Positions 13,351 through 24,650 of a stretch of DNA of 64,000 nt are shown in pieces. The stretch is taken from contig NW_026516272.1 in NCBI RefSeq assembly GCF_025602895.1, forward strand, positions 1-64,000. The letters are read 5' to 3'. Source of the DNA: Polychytrium aggregatum (Eukaryota; Chytridiomycota; Chytridiomycetes; Polychytriales). The translations under genes and the position numbers were made by a program. Every line of letters begins with the position of its first letter. Position 1 is the stretch's first letter. Below the pieces are notes generated by a model that saw nothing but the letters and a program-made list of their open reading frames with translations, was not told the origin of the DNA and searched no databases.

Positions 13351-13780
13351 GGCTGGTGGGTAGACGAGCGGCGGGTGTGTAGGCAGATGAGGCCGGTGCT
13401 GCGAGATCGAGGGCTGTGGATGGATGGGCAGGATCCAGGCACGACGAGGACGGAAGGCGACCCCGAAATCCAGGACGCCGCGCTGTCGCTTGCTCGCGTT
13501 GGCTGTTTGATCGTCTGCGACTCGGCGCAACTGTCTGAGCGACCAGGTTGCCGCATGGATATCACTACCGAGTCGACGATGGGCAGAGTGAGGGGCAACT
13601 GATGTATCGGACAATGCTGTTGGTTAGAGCTATTGTGTGGAAGTAGGTGGTGTATTCTGCGACCTGAGATGCACACTGGGAAGCAGCTTCTTGGGAACAG
13701 GATACTAGAGGGAAATCATAGCGTGCGAGCACAGAATGGAAGGGCAGGGGTGGGGCAAAGGTGGCCGGAGACACTGCTCA
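13351..13780. promoter_or_regulatory. Tandem intergenic region between SAS-4 stop and INTS7 start
   Basis: These 430 bases must hold the INTS7 promoter and 5' UTR and the SAS-4 3' UTR (both minus strand). No clear motif was recognised. Open frames across it on the plus strand are antisense shadows of INTS7 exon 1. Confidence 0.5.
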
Positions 13781-16700
13781 TTAGAGGGTGTACTTGAGCC
13801 ACAAATCGCACGAGGCGATCGGTAGCAGCGACAATGGGGTATTGGAATAGTGGGTTAGTTCGCAGTTGGCGGGATCAGCCAGACGGCGTTGCAATGCGGC
13901 GGACCGGCAAGACAGACACTCACCCTGGTGCCATCGGGCTGTTCGATCGTCTTGATTCCCTTGGTGTCGATTTTCTGGATGGTGCCGTCTGGAGCAATGA
14001 TCTCTTGCTGCAGACCCCATGGCGGCCACACCGTCGGCGTGAAAGCACGGGTCAGGTCTAGTGACAAGCATATCCTGGCCCTATCCCGCTCTGCGATTGA
14101 TAGACGGATACAGCCACAGGCTTGCGCAGCTGCAGTAGTTGGCAGAGGCAGGATGCGCATCGCGGGCAGAGCCGAGAGCCATACCTCTCCGTTCGAGTAG
14201 ACGAACCGCACGGTGCCGTCGGGATAGTTGATTTCGCTGGCACCGTCTGGATGGTATCGCTCGGACTGGCCGTTGGGGAACTCAAAGAACTGGATGCCGT
14301 TCGGGAACGTTGTCTTTGTGACTTGGTTGGATGCAAAGTAGTAGACCTCGACTCCATCGGGGGTTTGCTGGAGCCACGGCAGCGTCAGTCCAGCCCAGTT
14401 CGGTCCAGCCCAGTTCGGTGCACTCAACCTCGGTGACCACAGCAAAGTCCCAGATACGCGATCGACACTTACTGTTTTGTGGTCGCCCTTCTCGAAACGG
14501 ACAATCGATGTGCCGTCGGGCCGGACTTCCTTCGTATATCCCTTGGTCCGGTACCACGTCAGCGAAATGCCGTTTGCGAAGATGCGGTCCTTCCGGTCCG
14601 TCGAGTCGATGGTCTAACAGGTGCGGCGCCGCGAGTCAGTCGGGCCATGGGCTGGGCTTTGATGCCTCCCTCGATGCTGGCTCGGCATCTCCGCACGCAA
14701 AACCCACAGCCTCGGCTCCTTACTGATACAGAGGACTCTGCCGTTGGCACCTGTCAACGCCGCTCTCAGCCGCACAGCTCCTGCAGTCCCACCTTGAATC
14801 CGACGTCGTTCAGGCCCACTTGGCTCTGGAGCTTGTCCAGGGCAGCATTCCCCTTATCGGTGACGCGGACCGGCGGCTCCGTCTTCGACAGCCTCGATCC
14901 TATCGGTGTCTTCTTGGCATCCGACGAAAGCGGCCGCGACCTTGCTGGCGGGGTCTTGGCCGGTGGGGTTTTGACGGGTGGGTTCTTTGGCGGAAGCTTA
15001 GTGTTGATTCGTGCTGGCGACGGTACCGTCGTGCTCGACGGACCGGTTCCCGTTCCCTTGGCTCTTGATGCTGCCGTGGACATGCCAGAATGTCTAACGA
15101 CCACCGGACGCGACTTGGAACCCGGAGCCACTGGCGATATCTAGTTCGGATCCAGAGCACTCATCAGTTTCTTGAATCAACATCTGCTTACAGCGCAGAT
15201 CTGCGTCGGGCAAGGGCTACGAGTCCAGGATTTCCTCAGTCCATACCGGGTTGGCCTCGGGTCGCTGGGCAAACACGGCGCGCTCCTGTTCCAACAACTT
15301 GACCTCCTCCTGAAGCTCCTCGTTTCTTATTCGAAGCTCGTCGATTCGGCGCTTCATGCGATCCTCGTTCTGAATTGCTCGCTGGTCACGTTGCTTGAGC
15401 ATCTCATTCAGCTCGGCGATCTGTTTCTTGAGGGCCTCAACTTCTTGCCGCTCCCTAGTTAAGTCGACGTTGATGCATGGTTAGGAGTACCGCGGCCATG
15501 GGGCAATCGATGAGATGATGGGCAGACTGGCGCAACTCGGCATCAGGGCGCTGGACTGCGGCGAGCTGGCTGCGGAACTGAGGAAGCACCAATCCGCGGC
15601 AGAATCGATAGTGAAAGTGCGGTCGAGAGATCCGAATGCGGCAACCAACGGACCCATTCGGAGTCAACGACTCTAACTACCTCTTTGTTGGTAAGATCTC
15701 GACGCTCTTTCGGTGCTTCTCCCACAGCGTCCGCTCACTCTTGATCTGGCGCAAACTTTCATCCTGCTGCTCCTTGATGCTTTGAAGTTCCCTAAGCCTG
15801 TAGTCCTCAAACTCACGCTTGAGGAGACACAAATGTGGTCAGGGCTCCTATCTCGGCCATCTCGTTGGAGAAGCAAATGCGAGACCAGCCTGTATATATA
15901 CCCTTTCTCGACTGAGACGCTCCAGACCTTCGCAGAGCTCGATTTGGAGGGGGCTGATGGGGGATTCGGCGGCTGGTGACAATGCCTCTGGCTGTCACGG
16001 TCGAGAGCATGGAGCGGATGTGTGAGATTGAGTGCGGTGCAGGCGAGCCATCGGATTTTGGTCATGATCACTCACCTGGTTGTGTGGTTGCGCGAGAAGC
16101 TCAGCAATCGGCGGCTCTTTGGGCAGGGAGTCCTCTGGCGAATCCGCACTGGGGGATGCCAGACCATTGCTGGGTTGGATTGTGGACACGACCGGCTCGG
16201 TCTGTAATGCCGGGAACAGCGATCGGATGAGCTTGGAGGGCGCCGGGGCTGTGAGTCGAATGGGCCCAAGCACTGTCGGAGGAATGATGGGATTTCGAAG
16301 CTGGTGCTCGGACTCGGCGGGAGGCTCGTCCCGGAAAGAAAAGTCTGGTACCGAGGGTCCATGTCCGATCGGGGGGGGGATGAATCAGTCCGTCTGATGC
16401 ACACTCCGGCCCGAGACCAGCATGGTGGCGTTGTCGAGTGCGGCTGGACCCACCTTCAATGTCGACTTCGGAAAGCAGGACCGAGTTTTGGATGGGCTGC
16501 ACGACAGAGACATCCGCGTCCTTCCAGTTCTCGTATTCACCGTCCTGGATAGGAGAGAGAAGGAATGGAACGAGGGAGTGGCGTGGAGTGGGGTGGGGTG
16601 AATGGGAGAGTGAAGCGCCAGACTGCTGTTTCGCACCGCTACGATCAGCCTCTAACTACACTCGATCGACTTGCATTGCAGACGGTAGGGTCACAACTAC

Positions 16701-17319
16701 AACGTGGCTGGCAATGCCAATGTGCCAAATAGACACCAAAGAGACCGCAACATACCATCCGGGCTGGGAGCGCTGGCGGCTCAAGTATATCGGGATCACT
16801 GCAACCACAACCACAGAATGCAGGAGTCAGAGGACTCGCTTCTCATCAGTACATCGCGGATACCATCATCACCGATGCACCCACGATCCCAGAGACTGTC
16901 GTCGAATCTTTCGAGACTCACTGCCCAGGTGCATCGCCATGGATGTCGGTCTGGTCCATAGCTCCGAGGATGGACCGGTTTGCGCCCGAGGCTGCGTCGT
17001 CGGAGGTATCGGTCGATATCGAGTCCATTTCTGGGTGAGCGAGCGACACATTCGAGCGCGAATGCTCCCGGGACAGGGCGGCCTGCTCGGGCGCTGCCGT
17101 TGCCTGGATCAGGTTTTCGAGCTTGAGGAACTCTTCGAGCTCGGCGGCCTGCCTCTGTCGGTTCTTGATCCACTTTTGGCGGCTGCGCTGGCGAGCGGGC
17201 AGGAAGATGCGATCGTCTGGGTCGGCAATCGATCCGGCGCTGCTGTTGCTCACAAACGAGACGTCGTATCGATCGATGGTATCCCACAGGGACGCTGAAG
17301 GGTTGATGTTGTCGACCAT
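13781..17319 (-). CDS. SAS4: Centriole duplication protein SAS-4/CPAP (TCP10-C/G-box family)
   Basis: SAS-4/CPAP builds centriolar microtubule walls and controls centriole length, so it implies basal bodies and flagella. The start at 17319 gives MVDNINPSASLWDTIDRYDV, followed by a basic/coiled region (RQKWIKNRQRQAAELEEF). The middle exons are coiled coil: RRIDELRIRNEELQEEVKLL (about 15300-15360) and IKEQQDESLRQIKSERTLWE (about 15700-15770). The C-terminal exons carry the beta-repeat G-box typical of CPAP: FPNGIQFFEFPNGQSERYHP, INYPDGTVRFVYSNGE, IIAPDGTIQKID and TIEQPDGTR (about 13925-14340). The last exon is only 12 coding bases (YTL-stop, 13781-13792), reached by the intron GTGAGT...CTAAC...AAG. 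The G-box is the decisive signature and binds STIL/Ana2-type partners in animals. Confidence 0.85.
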
Positions 17320-17900
17320 GGCGAGGGCTGAGAGGGAGGGATGCACCAAAGTTGGCGCAGAGGGAGCATTGTCAGCGCAAGCTGGGGCGAGCGGGGGGCC
17401 GGGAACAGGCGCTGCGGAGATGCGTCCGCCGTTGCACTCGACAGGAGGCCGATGCACCCACAGACCTGGAGATGGAGTTGTGCTGGCTGATGGCGCTGGA
17501 GGGGGGTAACGAGGAGACCGAGGATGATGTTGCCGACGCAGCCGAACGCACGTTTGCAAAAGTGAAAAGCAGGTTCCGCAAAAGGAAGGGGCACAAGGAG
17601 AGCCAAGCTGGGCCCTGTGTCACCCACTATGGAAGCGGGTATGGACGCTGGGAGGAAGCTGGTGGATGGACGCTGGGAGAAGCCGGTGGATGGGCGTCTT
17701 CTTGGTTGTGCGCAAGTCTCCTCCGGCTGTGCGCATGGGCCTCTGCATCCAGGAGGGGATCTCGGGCACAGTCTGAGCCCTGCATGCAAATGCCTCGCCT
17801 CGTCACATCGCATTCCGCTTGGTTCGTTTCATGGGGAGCGACACAGCCACCGCGCCGGATCGAGCCGCTGGGCCGGATCGAGCCACACGCGATCTCTGCG

Positions 17901-17930
17901 AGAGCAGCCGAGAGCAGCCGAGAGCAGCCG
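17901..17930. repeat. AGAGCAGCCG x3 tandem repeat
   Basis: Three perfect head-to-tail copies of a 10-base unit in the EF-P upstream region. Confidence 0.9.
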
Positions 17931-17994
17931 AGACGCAGTTCGCCACAGTTCGCCACATCAATCACATCCTGTCACCATCAAATCGGATCTACTT

Positions 17995-18060
17995 CCCATC
18001 CCACACCGATCCCATCCCACACCGATCCCATCCCACACCGATCCCATCCCACGCCGATCA
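17995..18060. repeat. CCACACCGATCCCATC tandem repeat (16-base unit)
   Basis: Three perfect 16-base units (18001-18048) plus partial copies on both sides, ending about 25 bases before the EF-P start codon. It probably lies in the 5' UTR or core promoter. Confidence 0.9.
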
Positions 18061-18084
18061 CATCACCCACATCGATCGTCTGCC

Positions 18085-19160
18085 ATGTCGCTCCTGCTTC
18101 GCCAGCTCCAGTCACCGAGACCCCTGCCGTTGCCGCTCAGCCGCCTCCATCCGCGATGGGCAATCCAAACCCGCAACTACGAGCTCCCCGTCAGTTCGCT
18201 CAAGAAGCGGGCCGTCATCAAGCACAAGGGCAAGCTGTGGGTCGTCTCCAGTTTTGCACATCGGCACCAGGGCCGCCAGGGCTCGCATTTCAACCTGGAT
18301 CTCGTCGACATCAAGTCCGGGGCCAAGCTCTCGGAACGCTTCAACTCGGGCACGGTCCTCGAGGGCGTTGATCTGGAGAAGCGCCAGCTGCAGTATCTCT
18401 ACACCCTTGACGACCAGATCCATCTGATGCACCCTGAGACCTTTGAGGAGACGGCGATTGCGGTCGATCTGCTTGACGGTAGGAATTTGGGTTTGTCTCT
18501 GGCGCTCTGGCCGCCATGATGCCAGCGTGTACACACTGCTGTTCGGTTGTCCAGCGTCTTGACAATCCCCATCGCTCCTTCGACCGACCCAATCGCCATC
18601 CGCAATCTCACCAACACCAACACTAACTCCGATCCCAATCCAATGGTCGAAATCGGGCTCGCGTCTGTCTTGCTCGACCCATGTTCCTGCCTGCAATTCG
18701 GGCCAATGTGCGCTCGTCCATGTGCTCCCCAAATCTGGCCAACGAAATACTCGCCCGCCCTCATCGCTTGAATCTCGTCCGCCTCGGCACCATGTCTCTC
18801 TCTCTCTTTCGTCTGACCCGGATCCAACCCCAACTCCAACTGCAACTGCAACTGCACCACTGTTCCCCAGGCGGTGCCAAGGCCGTGCCCTTCCTGCAAG
18901 ATGGCATGATGATCCGCGTCGACCTCCACGAAGGCGTCCCTGTTCAGGTCGAGGCTCCCGATCGCGGCAACTACCTGATCCAGTTCACGGCCCCGCCCCC
19001 GAGTTCGTCCACCAACGAGAGCAGCAAGGGCACCGCCAGCAAGTATGCCACCCTCGACAACGGCGTCGAGATCCTGGTGCCGGACTTTATCGAGCCTGGA
19101 GATTCCGTCACCGTCCATATTGCCGAGCAACGCTATCTCGGCCGTGCGGCAAAGAAGTAG
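18085..19160 (+). CDS. efp: Mitochondrial elongation factor P
   Basis: EF-P relieves ribosome stalling at polyproline. Here the N-terminus MSLLLRQLQSPRPLPLPLSR is basic, hydroxylated and lacks acids until about residue 33, as expected of a mitochondrial presequence. Exon 1 (18085-18478) and exon 2 (18871-19160) join in phase to give 227 residues. Domain I contains VIKHKGKLWVV and the tip loop QGRQGSHF. Domain II contains YLYTLDDQIHLMHPETFEE, a hallmark YxDGDxxxFMDxxTYEQ-like block. Domain III contains VPVQVEAPDRGNYLIQF and GVEILVPDFIEPGDSVTVHI, the conserved C-terminal EF-P signature. The tip carries Arg/Gln instead of the modified Lys of E. coli EF-P. Two upstream minisatellites lie close to the start codon. 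Confidence 0.9.
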
Positions 19161-20592
19161 AGAAGCCATCTCATCTCGCCCCTCCTCTCTTCATGGCTGA
19201 TCTCGGGACGATGCCCCTCTCCCCTCTCTCTTTGTCATCACTATCATCTTCTTGCCTCCACCCTCGCCTTGATATGCTCAAAATAGCGATCGGCCCTCGT
19301 ATTTTTCCTCAAATGGACGGCCTGGTTGATGACTCGCTTGCACATCTTGCTTACACATCTTGCTTGCACATCTCGTGGACAGTGCGCTGTTGCTTGCTGT
19401 GGAGATCGAGTCGCTTGAATCGCCGTCGCCTGGGTGATGTCTTTCGCTTGTGGGGAGCCATCTGAGCGAGAAAGCGTCCATGATTCAGACCCAGAAACGT
19501 ATCGCTGAATGGTCATGGCCAGCGTGCGGTGTGTTGAGGCAACAACATACTTGTTCAACGACCAAAATCCGGGGGGTGTATCCCGTTTTTTTATTGGATT
19601 GGCTGTAAAAGTACATGGCGGGGAACCCAGAGCTGCGCCATCGTATCCAGGGTCAAGGCGCCGTTCAGCAGGGATAAGAAACCGTATGTAATGGGCGAAA
19701 GAAGGCATAGGGGGCGGGAAAGAGAAGAAGGAAAGGGAAGAGCGAAGAGAAGGGAATAAGGTGTACGTTGTTTTATGGGCGATCAAGATGCAAAGGAAAG
19801 AAAGCGGATAACAAAAGGAACGATCGATAGAGCAAGGCAAATGAAGAGAGCCTGAAGAGCATCGCGGATGACGGCGAAGCGAGGTCAAAGAGTGTCGTCG
19901 CGCCACAAAAATATCGGGTTCATGGCCGATGATGGCATCGAGAATTGTCAACATGCAAGGTCGGGTCACGATATGTCGCCGTCAGAGATCCGATCCACGC
20001 GCGTGCGCTGTGTGTGTGTCGATAATGTGGTGTGGTGTGGTGTGGTGTAGTGTGGTGTGGGAAGAGAGCAGACATGGCTGTGTCGAAGAAGATCCATCAT
20101 TGAATAAGCTGGCGCAACAGTGGTCGCGGACGTTTGCAAAACAAAGTCGCGACCGCAACCAACATGCGTTCGTGGGCTGACTGAGGCCGAGGTGTCGGGG
20201 TCGAGAGGGCAATGTGAGACTTTGGCAAGGTGATTGGAAGACGCAGAACTGAGCTGAATAGAGAGGGCTGGAGAGGCAACCGATAAAATGTCAATATGCG
20301 AGTGTGCAACCGTGGTCTGGGTTCTCGCCTTGAGCACCAGACTGCTGTGTTCGAAAAACAATGTCATGCGCGAAGCTCCAGACAGGGACACACATAGTTG
20401 GCGTCAAGCTGACACATGCCGTCGGCAGTCAGGAGGACCGCAGAACTCGCATCGCAACTCCATCGCCCCTGTTGGTGCATGGCCCCCGTTGCTCCGAAAG
20501 CACTGACACAGTCACGATGCTCTGCGCAGACACGCTGCGTCTCAGCGCCTGTCTGTCCGCGACCGAAACCTGCCTTTCTATATTCGTGAGAA
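19161..20592. other. Convergent intergenic region, no gene recognised
   Basis: These 1.4 kb lie between the EF-P stop and the PPZ stop. Open frames on the minus strand (for example 19244-19969) are Ser/Arg-rich with no domain and look like 3' UTR or spacer. A TGTGG repeat lies at 20026-20060. I see no tRNA or rRNA. Confidence 0.5.
20026..20060. repeat. TGTGG x7 tandem repeat
   Basis: Seven 5-base units, one carrying a G-to-A change (TGTAG). Confidence 0.9.
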
Positions 20593-23500
20593 TTAAGGCG
20601 TGACAGAGGGGAGCATTGGCGGCGATAGTCGTCGCTTATTGCGGCCAAACTGGGGCTGTATGATCTTTGGCTGCAGAATCTCGAAGGAGCACATCAGCTC
20701 CTCGTTCACTAAAAAGGCAATCGGAAAGCACAGTCAGAAAGACGCAGGGTTCCGACTGAAAGCCGATCGCACAGATGCAAATGCAAATGCACATGCACAT
20801 ATACACAGTCCACCAGCCAGTGCTTGGGCCTGTCGGGTACTTACCGGCCATGACCGCTCTGGCGTTGCATTGGTTAGATAGCGCAATTGGTTAGATAGCA
20901 TCCACATAAACACAGCAAGGACGGACTACCCTCGCGGCTTGAGCGGTTGGTTCACTTACCCCTTGTTATCTATTGCAGCAGATAGCCAAACGAAGCGGAT
21001 CAGTATGCTGCGGCTCCGAAGGGCCTCTCAAACGTACAGCCACATCAAGGGCGAGAGCAAACAGCCCGCTGCGGCGACAAGCCCAAGGGCCACATACCAA
21101 ATTCACCACAGTAGTTGGGGGCCGAGAAGATGGTGACAAGAGTCCGGTCGTTGAAGAACTCGTATCCTTCCTCCACAACCATGTGTGCTCGGCAGACCTG
21201 TTGGCACATCGGAATACCGGGTCAACTACACCGCCTCACATGGCAACTCGGGACAAGCACGGTTGAGCCAAGCACAGCCGAGGAACCGATGTCGCCAGGG
21301 AAGGGATCTGAGATGGTGGTCCTACCAGATCAAAGTCGTGCTTGGCCAAAAACTCAGTCACGATTGTTTTCCCAAAGCCTATGTGCGAGAAAGCGCATCA
21401 GTATCACGACAAGGTTCGATGATGTCCACGCGGGCGGCACTCGAATCGTTGGTGCTTACAGTAGCTAACGCCGCGCTCGTTGTCCTGCAGGAGAAGGCGA
21501 CAACGTTAGCGGTAAATCCGCAAGGATAGCATGCAGACAGTGGGGTTTGTCGGTGGTCAGAGAAGCCACAGGTGTCAAGGAGCCTGAGATGCGTCTCCAT
21601 CATGCTCGAAGGCTGACACGCGGTTATGACGGCAGTAGAAGCCCACGACGGTCGAACATACCTCCCAATCAATGGCAGTTTCGCTCGGATCGGACCACAG
21701 AAGATCTGACGACAGAGTACAATCACTGGTTAAGGGCAGCGCCGGATCCGCTGCGATCGATTGAACTGCAGCTACAGAACGACCGCGGGAGCAGATCGTA
21801 TTGCGGCACGCCGACGTACCGTTGAGCAGACCAAAGTCCGGGACGTCGCAAGGTCGCTCGATCATGCGAACCTCATCCATGCTAGAACGATTGGCAGAAG
21901 TAGCAGCGGGTCAGCAATGCCCGTAAGTCAGCAGCACCTGCGAGTCGGTAACACCTGCGAAGCAGCGACACGACTGGCATCGCTCAGATGCGCCATGAAT
22001 CGGAACAGTCCTTACTTGTTTAGGCTCGGTGACAGCCCGCCATGAACGCAGAAGATCTGCAGGATGAAAATGGATGAATCAACAAGCACACAAGGGTGGT
22101 GAATTTGAGAGAAGAGCTGAACCGCGCAAAGGTGGTAAAGGTGACAAGGAGCACACATCCGAGTCCATCGACCAGCAGATCCGGCCAACTTTGATCATGC
22201 CGCATGAACAAAGATGCCACGGGGCCAGCAACTCAAAGCCCACGAATGAGGTTTGAGAGGCGAGCCGCTCAGGGCCAACATGCACGTGAGTTTAGTCGCT
22301 TGGATGCTGAGGATCATACCTTGCCTGTAAGCGGAAACAACACACATGTGGTTAGTTCCCCTCCCGACAAGAGAAAGACAGGCGAGCGTCGTGAGGCTCG
22401 TACAGCGAGAAAAATCAACTCTGGAGTCACAGGGATGCATGGTCAGCCTCCGCAGATCCAATGCTTACCAGCAACGATGGCTGCGATGGGCAGGCAGTTG
22501 AAAGCATCGGTGAAGACCTTCCAGATCTTCAAGTTACACCGTCTTTTGCACTCATCGTAAAATCCATAGACTGGCGATAGACGATGAAGTGGGCTCAGTC
22601 CTGTAGTTCGACCCACCAGAAGAGCAGTCCACCGCCGGCGAAGCTTGGGGGATAACAGTCTCTCATAGAGGATGCCACCGATCGTTCCTCTGAGCAGATT
22701 CAGAGTGCGCTGAGCTGCAACTTGTTTGCTCTCGAGGTACTCAAATCCATGCGACCGCCGAGCTCGCTCCAGACATACCTCGGTTCACGGATGCGGATTC
22801 GTGATTGCCTCGCAGGATGAAAAAGTTCTCTGGGTACTTGATTTTGTACGAAAAGAGCAGCAGGATGGTCTCGAGACTCTGCTTTCCTCGATCGACATAG
22901 TCGCCTGATTGATCAATGGCATGCGGGATAAGGTTAGTGTTGGCCTTGACGTTGGAGGTGCCGCGACCGCGGTAGCCAACATTGCGCGCAGCTGGTCGAG
23001 CGGACAGACCAGCCGGACGAGACGGATGAAGCGGATAATACGGCTGTTGCACAGCAAATAAGGGTACTTGCCCAAAAACAGGTAGTTGGCTGACGGCGGG
23101 TAGCCACACATGTCAAAGACTCGGCACAGGTCATTGTACTGCCCATGGATGTCGCCTATGCACGATGAGCCGGCGGAATGGATCGGTTGAAGCGAGATTG
23201 ATGTTGATCCGGACAGATATACACCACAGGAAGATCCAGAGTAGCCACGCAGAAAAAAGGATGCAGGGCAACGATTGCCACGATATAGGGAGTGAGAATG
23301 TTTGCCGGCCATTGCACAGACATCTCAGGCTGCCTCTGACTCAGCCGCGGCTGCAGCGGCAGCTGCAATGACAGCATCGGCGCCGAGTCCGTGTCCAGAC
23401 AACAGCGCCTTCTGATGGGGGGCGAATCGATATCGCCGACAGTCAGCTGGCTCGAGCATTTGGACGCTACCGCATCAAGCCGGCATTCAAGTGAAAGAAA

Positions 23501-24246
23501 AACAGAGATTCTCCAAAAGCAGACCACGGGCGGATCGCTCGGACACATGCAATGGCTGCTGGTGATGGCGAAGAGCGCAGACGACGCATATGCCACTCTC
23601 AGCCCTGGCAAAAGAACGAGAGAGAAAAACAAAGACAAAACAAAATAGGAACCACGCCGAAAGCGAAAGCGAAAGCAAAAGCCAAAGCAGAGATGGGAGG
23701 AGAGACGGACTCACCGACGATGTGGACGGGCGGGTTCAGCTCCAATAACACAGGCTGGTCCAACAAGACCTCGCGGATCTTTTGGCATATCCAGGTGATT
23801 TCAGAGTTTTTGATGCATGGGGTTTTGCTGAATTTTTGGGATCTGGCCTGGATGAGCCGCTGGATGATGTCGTCAATGTCGAACTTGAGGTCGGTCTTGC
23901 CGGCAGCCTGGGCAAAGAGGGTGGCCCTCGTCAAGGGTGACACCTCGACGGCAGAGGAATTGTCGTAAGGAGTCGAGGACGAGAGCGAGCCGGGTTGGAC
24001 ATTTGGCGAGCCGATGAGGATAGGCGGGGATCGCGGGGCGAGAGTGCTCCCAGGGGCGGCTCCGGGCTGGGCCTTTGCCCCGTCGATCGGAATAGCGGCA
24101 GCATCTCCGGCCGGGGCTGGCTGGCCAGGCTCGGGCAGAGGAAGACTCTTTTCGGATTCGCTCGGACGAGTCGACTGCGACTGTGAGAGTGGCTGCGGAT
24201 AGCCCTGCAACAGCTGCTGTGGCGACTTTGAGTTTCCGTTGCCCAT
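20593..24246 (-). CDS. PPZ1: PPZ-type serine/threonine protein phosphatase
   Basis: PPZ enzymes are fungal PP1-related metallophosphatases that control cation homeostasis and wall stress at the membrane. The start at 24246 gives [11 protein letters not shown], a good N-myristoylation signal as in yeast PPZ1, followed by a Pro/Ser-rich tail and then [18 protein letters not shown] and [12 protein letters not shown]. The catalytic core shows [69 protein letters not shown] and SAPNYCGEF, which cover the metal-binding residues of the PPP family. After two microexons it reads [17 protein letters not shown] and ends [11 protein letters not shown] at 20593. The intron interrupting GDYVDRG uses a GC donor. 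The Z-type is assigned from the myristoylated Ser-rich N-tail and [16 protein letters not shown] block. An upstream in-frame extension exists but would remove the N-terminal Gly. Confidence 0.9.
20845..20858 (-). other. PPZ1: 14-nt microexon of the PPZ gene
   Basis: AG|AGCGGTCATGGCCG|GTAAGT. It completes the Gly codon started by the previous microexon and encodes A-V-M-A before splitting the next Val codon. Its 3' splice site is preceded by a tandem duplication of a 16-17-base segment carrying the CTAAC branch point. Confidence 0.8.
20960..20969 (-). other. PPZ1: 10-nt microexon of the PPZ gene
   Basis: CAATAG|ATAACAAGGG|GTAAGTG. With the G left over from the SAPNYCGEF exon it encodes D-N-K and the first two bases of Gly. 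This restores the invariant PPP segment CGEF-D-N-x-G-A-V-M. Without it the only usable splice deletes four conserved residues. Confidence 0.8.
22905..23071 (-). other. PPZ1: GC-AG intron in the PPZ gene
   Basis: The exon ending YLFLG (TTTTTGG) is followed by GCAAGTACC rather than GT. The 167-base intron ends ATCAG and joins in phase to GC GAC TAT GTC, rebuilding LFLGDYVDRG. The rest of the donor (GCAAGT) is perfect consensus, as is usual for GC-AG introns. Confidence 0.85.
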
Positions 24247-24600
24247 TGCAAAGGACGGCGAGCGATGTGACGATCGATACGGAGGAGAGAGGAGAGAGGA
24301 GGCAAAGGAGAAGGGAGGGTTCGCTTCTGGCGGGCTGGGCTGGAGCGAGGCGAATCGCAGACGGCCAGGCGGGGTGGAGGTGATGCAGGGAAGAGCAGGG
24401 ACGATAGGGGTGTGCGGATGGGTAGATGAGAGGAAAAGAGTCCAAGAGAGAGACGGGAGGTGATGCCGTCGGGGCAGAGAGGCGACGCTGGGAGTTGCAG
24501 ACAGAGCGGGTCTGTCGGGGGCAGATCGGTCTCGCAGATGTATGGAAAACGCCGAGCGAGGGGCGGCAGCAGAAGCCCAAGTCGACAGGGGGGAGAGGAC

Positions 24601-24650
24601 TGAGAGGGACTGAGAGGGACTGAGAGGGACTGAGAGGAACTGAGAGCGAC
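24601..24650. repeat. TGAGAGGGAC x5 tandem repeat
   Basis: Five 10-base units, the last two diverged by one base each. Confidence 0.9.

Larger units (their letters stand above)
17320..18084. promoter_or_regulatory. Divergent promoter region of SAS-4 and mitochondrial EF-P
   Basis: These 765 bases separate two divergent start codons. They contain two minisatellites on the EF-P side (17901-17930 and 17995-18060). Long open frames cross the region but have only repeat-derived or Arg/Ser-rich sequence. Confidence 0.5.

Noticed and set aside
17352-18371. Open frames upstream of and overlapping EF-P
   Set aside because: They are composed of promoter minisatellite and Arg/Ser-rich sequence; EF-P homology occupies another frame.
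19244-19969. 241-codon minus-strand open frame
   Set aside because: Low similarity to anything known, biased composition, and located where the PPZ and EF-P 3' regions are expected.
20866-20902. tRNA-like D-arm sequence (AGCGCAATTGGTTAGATAGC)
   Set aside because: No T-loop, anticodon stem or acceptor pairing follows, and the segment is explained as a duplicated branch-point region of a PPZ intron.
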